This document shows positions 29,566-36,670 of a stretch of 64,000 bases of DNA, piece by piece. Made by a program: the position numbers and the translations under genes. Origin of the DNA: Nitrosomonadales bacterium. Lineage in GTDB: Bacteria; Pseudomonadota; Gammaproteobacteria; Burkholderiales; Gallionellaceae. The stretch lies in contig JACRME010000013.1 of NCBI GenBank assembly GCA_016235045.1, forward strand, positions 62,001-126,000. Direction: 5' to 3'. Within the stretch, counting starts at the first letter, position 1. The number at the start of each line of letters is the position of its first letter. Under the pieces are notes generated by a model that saw only the letters and a program-made list of their open reading frames with translations, was not told the origin of the DNA and searched no databases.

Positions 29566-30867
29566 TTATCCGGCGGCCGCCTCCCCGGATCGGGCCGCCA
29601 CCCTGCGATAGGTGCGCCCGGCCGCGACGATGTTCAGCCACAGCCAAAAATTCGAAACGGCAAACAGCAACGCGGCCGGATACGCAAATACCGCAGGAAC
29701 AAGGACGGCCGCAAGCAGCACGGCCAAAGCCGCGAAGTGCAGCCTCATCTGCGGCCTGCTGCGCGACTCCGGCAATATCTCCCTGACATTGGGCACTGTC
29801 GTTCCGTTTGCGCCGCGCCGGCCTTGCAGGTGGAACCACACCAGGAACGGCACGATCTTGTAGAGCATGCCGTTGATGATCGACATGGCGAAGCCGACGA
29901 TCATCAGCACGCCCAGCAGCATGCCGTAACCCTGCAGTTCGCCGATTGCCGGTACCAGTTGCGCGGCAAGCCAGAGCGCGACCGCCGACAACAGGCCGAT
30001 CAAGCCGCCGCGCCAGAGATCGAGGGATACGTCGGACAGTTTGCGCCGCCGCTTTGCCTGCAACTGCAAAGTGGTCAGCGCAAAGACGGCGAAACCCGCC
30101 GCCAGCAGTATTTTCAGCGCCAGTTGAAACTCCGGAAAGCGGCTTGCCGCAGCAAGCGCCAGCAACAATATAAAGAGTGCCGGCACCAGCCGGCGCGTGA
30201 GCCGGACCGGATAGGCAGGCGTGAGCTGAAACATCGGCACGACTTGAAAAGCGACGCCCGCGATCAGCAGGCCGACCCATCCCAGCAAACCCCAGGTGAG
30301 GTGCAGCTCGGCCAGCGCTTCGCGCGCCTGCAGCCACCAGCCGAACGCATGGTTGCTCAGCAATACCAGCCCGAGCAGGACGGTGGCGGCAAGCATCAGT
30401 ACCGCGAGGCGCATCGCCCGCGCCGTCATGTTCTGCGGCAGCGCGCGGCGCAGCGTCAGGAAAACCAGTGCCGCGAACGACAGCAACGCGGTACCCAGCA
30501 GCGGCAGTGCGATTTTCAATGCCAGCGGTGCCGTGAAGATCAGTCCGTAGCAGAGCAGGGCGATGCCGCCGGTTGCCAGCACATGGATGGCGCCGGCCAC
30601 CGGCACCGGCCGCCGGACCGGCGTGCCCGCAACCACCGGCAGCATCTGCAGGATCGCTCCCAGCATGATCAGCCCCAGGTAGCCCAGGGTCAGCAGATGC
30701 GTGATGCCCAGCATGGCCGGGCTCCAGCGGCTGCCGAAAAGATCCGCGCCCTGCCACAATGCCAGCAGCGCCGCCGTCACGGCGAACAACGGCGCGGTGA
30801 CGAAGAAGCGCAGCGGCACGCCGATAGGCGGCGCCTGGTCGAGCGACAGGCTGTTCTGCGGAGTCAT
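29566..30867 (-). CDS. NnrS-like 12-helix membrane protein
   Basis: The 433-aa protein is predicted to have about 12 membrane helices, with histidines at HLLTLGYLGLIMLGAILQMLP, HLTWGLLGWVGLLIAGVAFQ and PFLVWFHLQG that could bind heme or metal, as in NnrS and heme-copper oxidase-like proteins. It is clearly related in style to NnrS but divergent from the copy at 23404. ATG 30867 overlaps the stop of the DUF2249 gene by 4 nt. Context (hemerythrin, DUF2249, nirS, Dnr regulator) suggests a role in NO or nitrite handling. Confidence 0.7.
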   Translation of the reverse strand: MTPQNSLSLDQAPPIGVPLRFFVTAPLFAVTAALLALWQGADLFGSRWSPAMLGITHLLTLGYLGLIMLGAILQMLPVVAGTPVRRPVPVAGAIHVLATGGIALLCYGLIFTAPLALKIALPLLGTALLSFAALVFLTLRRALPQNMTARAMRLAVLMLAATVLLGLVLLSNHAFGWWLQAREALAELHLTWGLLGWVGLLIAGVAFQVVPMFQLTPAYPVRLTRRLVPALFILLLALAAASRFPEFQLALKILLAAGFAVFALTTLQLQAKRRRKLSDVSLDLWRGGLIGLLSAVALWLAAQLVPAIGELQGYGMLLGVLMIVGFAMSIINGMLYKIVPFLVWFHLQGRRGANGTTVPNVREILPESRSRPQMRLHFAALAVLLAAVLVPAVFAYPAALLFAVSNFWLWLNIVAAGRTYRRVAARSGEAAAG

Positions 30868-31097
30868 GGCGCTGCCTGCTCCTTGTGCCGGATCAGTATC
30901 TCGTAGGTGCCGTCGTCGCCGGAGTGGATCTGGTAAGCGTAGCCCCATTCTTCCAGTATCGGGAAAAGCAGATACGGCTCGCGATGGATCAGCAGACGCA
31001 CGCGCCCGCCCGGCTCAAGCGTTTCCAGCGCGGCAAGCGTGAGTTCCATCGGCTCGGGCGGCTCCAGCCAGCGGGCATCGACAAGGCGGTCGGACAT
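30864..31097 (-). CDS. DUF2249 family protein
   Basis: The 77-aa cytoplasmic protein begins MSDRLVDARWLEPPEPMEL and has the compact alpha/beta (TusA-like) pattern of DUF2249: LDAR near the start, LAALETLEPGGRVRLLIHREP, then LFPILEEWGYAYQIHSGDDGTYEILI. DUF2249 proteins are often encoded near nir and nor genes. Translation starts at 31097 with an AGGAGAG ribosome site. The ancestral stop codon of the upstream hemerythrin frame (31108-31110) overlaps that site. Confidence 0.8.
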   Translation of the reverse strand: MSDRLVDARWLEPPEPMELTLAALETLEPGGRVRLLIHREPYLLFPILEEWGYAYQIHSGDDGTYEILIRHKEQAAP

Positions 31098-31176
31098 AAA
31101 CGCTCTCCTAGCGCATCGCCTGCATGCGTTCAAGCAACTGATCCAGATCGCTGACCAGGGCCTGATCGGCCATCCG

Positions 31177-31545
31177 CTACAGCATCTGTTCTTCCTTGAC
31201 GTTGTGCTGCTGCATGAGGATGAGCAGCGTGTCGGCATCGCCGAGAAAGGCGTTGGCATCCTTGCCTGTCACGGCCTTGTCCATCTGACCGAGCATGCCG
31301 GTCATCTGGCGGTGCTCGTTGCGCATCATCGCTGTCGGGCCTTGCCGCATGCCGGTGCGTGTCTCGAAAGCGGGGAACATGACCTCTTCCTCCATGGCGA
31401 AATGGTGCAGCAGCGCCGCGCGGAAAAGGGCGAACCCCGATGTTGCGCCATCCCAATCCCCTTCGGCCGCCGCTGCTTCCGCCGCGGCGAACAGGTCGTC
31501 GCAGCGCTTGTGGTCCGGCACGAGAAAATCGCTAATCGTCGTCAT
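31177..31545 (-). CDS. Hemerythrin HHE-domain protein, truncated by an internal stop
   Basis: The 122-aa product starts at 31545 (MTTISDFLVPDHKRC; GGGAG at 9-nt spacing). It is a four-helix di-iron domain with ligands in PDHKRCDDLF, LLHHFAMEEEVMFPAFE, MRNEHRQM and MQQHNVKEEQM. After EEQML a TAG codon (31177-31179) ends translation where relatives usually continue with Tyr-Pro. The same frame resumes as RMADQALVSDLDQLLERMQAMR and ends with TAG at 31108-31110, directly before the DUF2249 gene. The metal ligands remain but part of the last helix is lost, so the protein may be weakened, read through, or the base call may be wrong. A role in O2 or NO binding is inferred. Confidence 0.75.
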   Translation of the reverse strand: MTTISDFLVPDHKRCDDLFAAAEAAAAEGDWDGATSGFALFRAALLHHFAMEEEVMFPAFETRTGMRQGPTAMMRNEHRQMTGMLGQMDKAVTGKDANAFLGDADTLLILMQQHNVKEEQML

Positions 31546-31619
31546 CTGATTGAACTCCCGCAAAATATATTGACTGGAACGGTCGACACGGATTTTCCGT
31601 ACAGACGACGAATATTGCC

Positions 31620-31633
31620 TTGACCGGAATCAA
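31620..31633. promoter_or_regulatory. FNR/DNR-type box between the hemerythrin operon and the Crp/Fnr regulator
   Basis: TTGACCGGAATCAA within the palindrome CCTTGACCGGAATCAAGG differs by one base from TTGAT-N4-ATCAA. It lies 75 bp before the hemerythrin start and about 117 bp before the regulator start, so it could serve either divergent unit. Confidence 0.65.
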
Positions 31634-31749
31634 GGATGCAGAACCCGATTACCGGCGTGCGGGAGCCGTGATGGCCGAGGTGAATGCAGCATTTCGCCAT
31701 TCGACGCGCCAGCCTCTATAATCGGACATCCGGACTTGAAGGAATCGCT

Positions 31750-32436
31750 TTGACCAATCCCGTAAAGATTCCTGCGCTGCTTGCCCATCTCCCGCTGTTC
31801 TGCGAACTGTCCGCAGACGAGATCGGGCGCATCGCCCGGGGATCGCGCGAACAGCAGCTAGCGCGCGGCGACATGCTGTTCCGGCGCGGCGATCCTTGCA
31901 ACGGTTTTTATGTGGTGATTCATGGCAGGATCAAACTGGCGTTGACTTCGCCGCAGGGGATAGAAAAAGTAGTGGAACTGATCGGTCCGGGCCAAAGTTT
32001 CGGCGAAGCCGTAATGTTCATGGACAAGCCCTACCCGGTGTTTGCGCAGGCACTGACGGATACGCTGGTACTGCATATCGGCAAACAGGTGATTGCCGGC
32101 GAAATCGACAGCGATCCGGTTTTCTGCCGCAAGATGCTGGCGGGACTGTCCATTCGTTTGCATCGACTGATACAGACGGTCGAATCGATCTCGCTGCGCT
32201 CCCCGGCACAGCGCGTGATCGATTACCTGCTGCAGGGGCTGGATGAAATCAAGGAAGGACTGGATGTCCAGGTCAGCCTGACGGCCAACAAGAACGTGAT
32301 CGCCTCCAATCTGAACGTCACGCCGGAAACGTTTTCGCGCATCCTGCGCAATTTGTCCGACGCCGGGCTGATCAAGGTCGACGGCAAGGATGTGTGCATC
32401 AGCGATATCGCCCGGTTGCGCGCCTACGAGGAGTAA
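31750..32436 (+). CDS. Crp/Fnr-family regulator, Dnr/NnrR type
   Basis: The protein (228 aa) has an N-terminal cyclic-nucleotide-binding-like beta-roll (MLFRRGDPCNGFYVVIHGRIKLAL, GPGQSFGEAVMFMDKPYP), a dimer helix (FCRKMLAGLSIRLHRLIQTVESISLRSP) and a C-terminal HTH with NLNVTPETFSRILRNLSDAGLI. It lacks the N-terminal cysteine cluster of Fnr, which fits the NO-sensing, heme-dependent Dnr group. TTG 31750 with AAGGA 6 nt upstream is the best start; an in-frame ATG at 31684 would add 22 residues with little conserved content. It probably controls the neighbouring nir genes through TTGAT-like boxes. Confidence 0.85.
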   Translation: MTNPVKIPALLAHLPLFCELSADEIGRIARGSREQQLARGDMLFRRGDPCNGFYVVIHGRIKLALTSPQGIEKVVELIGPGQSFGEAVMFMDKPYPVFAQALTDTLVLHIGKQVIAGEIDSDPVFCRKMLAGLSIRLHRLIQTVESISLRSPAQRVIDYLLQGLDEIKEGLDVQVSLTANKNVIASNLNVTPETFSRILRNLSDAGLIKVDGKDVCISDIARLRAYEE

Positions 32437-32465
32437 CGCACCCGCTCCCGATCGTCGCGGCAGGG

Positions 32466-33434
32466 TCAGGGCGCGATCTGCAGTTGCTCCGGATCGAGCA
32501 GCAGGTAGCGCGCATAGCGCCCCTCCTCCCTGCTGCCGTCGTCGCTCACCAGCATGATGCGTTGCTTGCCGTCGATCACGGCAGGACTCACGCCTTCGGC
32601 ATGCTCGAAGCCCGGCACGCCGGGACATGTAACGCGGTGTGCCGGCGCATCCGTTTTGCCGCTCCAGAACCAGAGCTGGAACTGCACCCGTTCGCGCGCC
32701 ACCGGCCCGCCGATCACCAGATAGCCGCCGAGCGCGGGAATCCAGCACATGCCGCGTATGCCGTTGCCGCCGAGGTCCAGCGTTTCCAGCCGGGCCGATA
32801 TCCGCGGCGGTGCGCCTGCGTCGAAGACGGCTGAGGGATTCTCGACGCTGGCGATGATGGCCCGGCCATCGAGCAAGGGACTGCGAAAACCGACCAGCAA
32901 CCGTTGCTGGTCGGGACTGATCTCCAGCGCCTCGATGTTGAGGCCGCCTTCGTTCTTGACGTCGCGGATCGCGGCGGCACGGGCCAGCACCGGGTGCGCC
33001 CCCGTCAACGCGGGCTTCAGCCCCTTGACCACCACCGGCGCCACCACGCGTTCGCCTTCGACGCGGAATCGCACCAGCTTGTCGCGGGATTTCTTCTCCT
33101 CGCCTTCGCTGTTGCGCGAATGCGATGTCAGCGCGTAGATATTGCCCGAGCGGTCGAGCGCGATGGCTTCGAGGTCGTCCAGCTTCCAGAAATCGTCACC
33201 CGCTTGCAACAGTCCCGGGCCCAGCGGCGTGCTGTTGACGCTGCCGTCCGGATCGATGGCGACCAGGCTGAGCGGATGCTTCTTTTCGTCTTCGACAACC
33301 AGAAAGCGCCCATCCGGCAGTTGCTGGATGGCGGAGGGTTCATGGATGCCGGTCAGGGCCAGGAAGTTTGGATTCACATCGATCTTTCGCCATGTTTGAT
33401 CCCAGACAATAATCCGTTGTTGTTTTCCGATCAA
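32466..33434 (-). CDS. DUF3616 domain protein (beta-propeller-like)
   Basis: The recognisable domain starts at LTGIHEPSAIQQLPDGRFLVVEDEKKHPLSLVAID and continues with blades such as LDDLEAIALDRSGNIYALTSHSRN, GGLNIEALEISPDQQRLLVGFRSPL and GIRGMCWIPALGGYLVIGGP, typical of DUF3616, whose function is unknown. There is no ATG in the N-terminal part; TTG 33434 is a guess, and the frame remains open to 33656, overlapping the divergent gene that begins at 33531. No signal peptide is evident. It is convergent with the Crp/Fnr regulator. Confidence 0.6.
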   Translation of the reverse strand: MIGKQQRIIVWDQTWRKIDVNPNFLALTGIHEPSAIQQLPDGRFLVVEDEKKHPLSLVAIDPDGSVNSTPLGPGLLQAGDDFWKLDDLEAIALDRSGNIYALTSHSRNSEGEEKKSRDKLVRFRVEGERVVAPVVVKGLKPALTGAHPVLARAAAIRDVKNEGGLNIEALEISPDQQRLLVGFRSPLLDGRAIIASVENPSAVFDAGAPPRISARLETLDLGGNGIRGMCWIPALGGYLVIGGPVARERVQFQLWFWSGKTDAPAHRVTCPGVPGFEHAEGVSPAVIDGKQRIMLVSDDGSREEGRYARYLLLDPEQLQIAP

Positions 33435-33530
33435 TATCGTGCATGCCCAGACCTTATCATGGCATGCTATGCATTCTCCGGTTTCGGCATCCTGAACAGA
33501 ATTGAATTCGAGGATCTTTTGTTGGCTACC

Positions 33531-34808
33531 ATGCAAACCACAGACGAGACCAAGGCGGCAGGCATTTTTGGCAACGCCAGAAATGCGATTCTGGAAGGCG
33601 GGTATGACGACCTTGCGGTAGCTGCTGCCGAGTTGACGGAGTTGATCAAGGAGCAAAACCCTCCTTTAAAAGACAATCCGCTGTCCCCCCTGGTCAAACC
33701 CCTGATTGCCGTTGCCGACGTCCTGGCGGCAGATAGAAGCTATCTGCGCGCCGCGATAGCGGCCTATGCGGTTGCCGCCCAATATTCCCTGGGCAAGGAC
33801 GACGACTTCAACAAGCAATCGGTCATCGCCATCCTCAAGAAAGCAGAGTTGCTTCCCACCGCGGCAGAACGCATCGAGGCCTACCAGTTGGCTTTGCGGA
33901 ATGCGCCTGCCCCCAGTTCGGTCGCCACGCTGGCCAAACACAAAACCAGGGAGCAGGAAGACCCTGTGTACTTCAAGATGAGGGCGCCGAGAGAACTGCC
34001 GAGGCTGGAGGAGGCGGTATTCGATGGCGACCTGAAAATCGTGTTTGGCGATGGGGTCAGGCGCGTGGTGCGGCAACAGGTACCGACGGGGGAAATCCAG
34101 TATTCCGTCGTGGTCCCGCGCGGGTTTTCGCGCGGCAAGCTCGCCCAGGCCGGCGTGCAAAATGCGCAAAAACTCCGGCGCATCAGCGCCGACGACGATC
34201 TGGACCGGGTTGTCGTCCCGGCCGACAAGCTGCCGCTGCAATCCCGGCGCGACATGGATTTCCTGTCGCGCCTGCTGGGTTACGGGATTTACGTCGACGC
34301 CAACCACGGCCGCCCGCGGGATGCAACCGGGGCAGTCGTTGCCTATAAATTCCCCGAAGGATCGAACCCCGAGCGATTGTGGTATATGGGGATCGATACG
34401 CACGGCATCACGCCGCATGAAGGGAAGATCGTCGTCCCTCTGGAAAAGATCAATTTCTTCGCCGATCCGGCACTGGTCGGCAAATGGAAATGGATGCCCG
34501 CCGCGGGCGGAAACATGAAAACCAGCATTCCCGAGGATGAACGATCCACGGCGATTCAAGCGCTCAAATCAAACGGAATTATCCCCAGCGAGAACAATGC
34601 CGGCGCTGAAAATATCGACTACATCGTGGTGGCCCGGAACGACAAGGGGCGCCTGAACAATCTTATCCAGCAGCATGTGCTACAGGAGAGAAGCCAGCAT
34701 CTGCTGATCTTTGCCGAATCCCTGCCCGCATCTGCGTGCAGTATCGCGCTTGCGGCGTACCGGGATGCATGCGGATACTATTTCGGTTTGCGTCACCGCC
34801 GGAAATAA
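33531..34808 (+). CDS. Conserved-style hypothetical protein
   Basis: I do not recognise this 425-aa protein. It begins with a helical region (residues about 1-140, with ARNAILEGGYDDLAVAAAELTELI and LRAAIAAYAVAAQYSLGKDD), which may be repeat-like. A mixed charged middle part (VVPRGFSRGKLAQAGVQNAQ, VYVDANHGRP-like text) is followed by GIDTHGITPHEGKIVVPLEKINFF and an acidic/amphipathic C-terminus. There is no signal peptide or membrane helix. The ATG at 33531 lacks a close ribosome site; TTG 33522, 7 nt after GAGGA, is an alternative. The frame extends upstream into the divergent DUF3616 gene. Confidence 0.65.
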   Translation: MQTTDETKAAGIFGNARNAILEGGYDDLAVAAAELTELIKEQNPPLKDNPLSPLVKPLIAVADVLAADRSYLRAAIAAYAVAAQYSLGKDDDFNKQSVIAILKKAELLPTAAERIEAYQLALRNAPAPSSVATLAKHKTREQEDPVYFKMRAPRELPRLEEAVFDGDLKIVFGDGVRRVVRQQVPTGEIQYSVVVPRGFSRGKLAQAGVQNAQKLRRISADDDLDRVVVPADKLPLQSRRDMDFLSRLLGYGIYVDANHGRPRDATGAVVAYKFPEGSNPERLWYMGIDTHGITPHEGKIVVPLEKINFFADPALVGKWKWMPAAGGNMKTSIPEDERSTAIQALKSNGIIPSENNAGAENIDYIVVARNDKGRLNNLIQQHVLQERSQHLLIFAESLPASACSIALAAYRDACGYYFGLRHRRK

Positions 34809-34868
34809 ACCTCCGCAGCAGCCGCGCCGGCCATTCCCGGCGGCACGGGCCCGTCAGCCGGCACACGG

Positions 34869-35243
34869 TCAATAGCCCGCCTTGCGCCCCTCGATAACGG
34901 GCATACTGACATCGCTGATCAGCGCCCCGATCAGGCGCGCAATCGTTTCGGAAGCGATCACCGTATGCGCGTTGTTTGCGGCCAGGAGTTTTTCGCGCAG
35001 TTCCTTGCGGGTCTCGCGCATCCCGGTCAATTCGAAAATAATGTCGATCTTGTCGCCCATCGCGACAATCTCGTCCAGCGTGGCGACCCTGACGCCGTTT
35101 GCCACGGCCAGCGCCCTGGCTGGCGTGTCGGCGCGTTCGGCCACGCAAACCAGGTTGATGTTCTGTTTTTTCTGCAGCATGGCGCCGAGAAAAGCCGCCC
35201 CGACTCTCCCGAGTCCGATGATTGCAATGTTCTGCTTGCTCAT
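34869..35243 (-). CDS. Stand-alone Rossmann NAD(P)-binding protein
   Basis: The 124-aa protein is only a Rossmann domain: NIAIIGLGRVGAAFLGAML (GxGxxG-type loop), INLVCVAERADTPARA after strand 2, IDIIFELTGMRETRKELREKL and HTVIASETIARLI. It resembles the NAD-binding part of homoserine dehydrogenase and Gfo/Idh/MocA enzymes but has no catalytic domain, so it may sense nucleotides or act with a partner. The frame ends naturally in GRKAGY; no continuation of a longer dehydrogenase is seen beside it. It lies between the unknown 33531 gene and the M48 protease. Confidence 0.7.
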   Translation of the reverse strand: MSKQNIAIIGLGRVGAAFLGAMLQKKQNINLVCVAERADTPARALAVANGVRVATLDEIVAMGDKIDIIFELTGMRETRKELREKLLAANNAHTVIASETIARLIGALISDVSMPVIEGRKAGY

Positions 35244-35324
35244 AAATCCTCCTGACGATTAGATAAACTTATAGCGACAGTGAAACAAATCGAATCCATC
35301 GGCTACCGGCCGATTCCCGATTTG

Positions 35325-36179
35325 CTATTTCTTCCCCGCCCCCAGCGCCTGGAAGAAGCGCGGCGCCAGGTCGGGTTGGTTCTCCTGATTGGCGAAATAG
35401 CCCGGCATTTCCCGGTCAAGCTGGCTCAGCCGGTCCGCAATGGCCGGGTGCGTCTTGAACATCAGCGCCACGTTGGAATCGGTGGGATTGATCGACTGCA
35501 GCGTCTGCAGCACCGCGGGCAGCCCGTAGGGATCGTAACCGCCGCGCGCGGCGATCACCACGCCCATGCGATCCGCCTCGAACTCGTCTTTCTTGTCCAG
35601 GCCGCGCGCATACACTTCCGTTCCCGCGCTCACCAGTTTGGTAAACCGGGGGTCGGCGTTGTTGCTCCTGATCGCGTCGTTCGCCAGATCGGATAGCAGC
35701 TCGGCGCGCGCGCCTTTCTTGATGGCCTGCAGATGATGCTTGCGCAGCACATGCGAGATTTCGTGCGCCAGCACGCCGGCCAGTTCCGCCTCGCTGTTCA
35801 TCTGCGCCAGCAGGCCTTTGGTGATGAACACATAGCCGCCGGGCGCGGCAAAAGCGTTCACGTCGTTGTCGTCCAGCACGCCGAATTGCCAGGGCAGGTC
35901 GGGGCGTTCCGTTTGCAGCGTGAGCCAGCGCCCGATGCGGTTCACGTACTGCTGCACGGCAGGGTTATCCAGCAGCGGCGCGGCGCCCAGCAAGTTGCTG
36001 GCGATACCGTCGCCCAGCGTAATCTCCTGCGGCTCGTCGATTTCGGCATTGGCCCGCTGCACTTTCTTCACGGTCTCTGCCGCCTTCTTCCAGTCGACGC
36101 TGCCCAGGTCGAAGGCCGCGGCGGGAAGTGCCGCACCCAACAGGCACAGCATGATTATCGTACGTTTCGTTTTCATCAT
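35325..36179 (-). CDS. M48 family zinc metalloprotease, exported
   Basis: The 284-aa precursor has a signal peptide (IIMLCLLGAALPAAAF) and a soluble M48 domain. Zinc-binding HEISH is in LAGVLAHEISHVLRKH, and the third ligand Glu is in DEFEADRMGVVIAARGG; NDVNAFAAPGGYVFITKGLL is the usual upstream landmark. It therefore resembles periplasmic BepA/LoiP-type proteases rather than membrane HtpX. Its start codon overlaps the stop of the SH3-like gene (TGATG), and that gene overlaps the cyclase gene, so the three form one tightly coupled operon. Confidence 0.9.
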   Translation of the reverse strand: MMKTKRTIIMLCLLGAALPAAAFDLGSVDWKKAAETVKKVQRANAEIDEPQEITLGDGIASNLLGAAPLLDNPAVQQYVNRIGRWLTLQTERPDLPWQFGVLDDNDVNAFAAPGGYVFITKGLLAQMNSEAELAGVLAHEISHVLRKHHLQAIKKGARAELLSDLANDAIRSNNADPRFTKLVSAGTEVYARGLDKKDEFEADRMGVVIAARGGYDPYGLPAVLQTLQSINPTDSNVALMFKTHPAIADRLSQLDREMPGYFANQENQPDLAPRFFQALGAGKK

Positions 36180-36670
36180 TGGCCTCCGCTCATGTAACCG
36201 ACGCTGTGCGCGCTCAGTTTGCCCTCTTCCGCATAGCGTTGCGCTTCGGCGCGCCCCACGGCATAGCGTTTCGCCGCCTGCAATGCCTGCGGGTCGGGCC
36301 TGCTGTTTTTCAATTGTTCTTCCGACAGGCCGCGGATGCCGGTGGTCACCGTGCTGCCGCTCTTGCCGGTGGTGGCCACGTTGAACAAGGCGCCCAGGCC
36401 GTTGTCGCCGCGCCTGCTCTGTCCGCTTTTTTCAAGCTGTAGGCTCAGCATCTTCACCCAGCCGCTGCGGGTGTCCGCTTTGACTTGCGTCCAGCTTGCC
36501 TGCCGCCCCAGCACTTCGACGCGGACGCGCGGGGCCAGCGTGGCCAGGGTTTGCGCATCGCTGAACGGTTTGGCTTTCAATTCCGTGGGACGGATGGTGT
36601 ACGCGTATCCCCCGGCCCAGGCTGCCGGCGCCAGGCCGAACAGCAGACATATTGCGATGACGTTTTTCAT
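36176..36670 (-). CDS. Exported SH3-like (SH3b) domain protein
   Basis: The 164-aa precursor has a signal peptide (AICLLFGLAPAAWAGG) and an SH3b-type domain with TELKAKPFSDAQTLATL, VRVEVLGRQASWTQVKADTRSGWVKMLSL, where the SGWV ending is typical. The C-terminal half (about residues 90-164) is Gly/Ser-rich, then helical (LSEEQLKNSRPDPQALQAAKRYAVG). SH3b domains in exported bacterial proteins often bind peptidoglycan. It is sandwiched in frame-overlapping fashion between the cyclase and M48 protease genes. Confidence 0.8.
   Translation of the reverse strand: MKNVIAICLLFGLAPAAWAGGYAYTIRPTELKAKPFSDAQTLATLAPRVRVEVLGRQASWTQVKADTRSGWVKMLSLQLEKSGQSRRGDNGLGALFNVATTGKSGSTVTTGIRGLSEEQLKNSRPDPQALQAAKRYAVGRAEAQRYAEEGKLSAHSVGYMSGGQ

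Noticed and set aside
31684..31749. ATG 31684 as the start of the Crp/Fnr regulator
   Set aside because: It adds 22 residues without family features, while TTG 31750 has a well-spaced AAGGA and gives a normal N-terminus. The alternative is not excluded.
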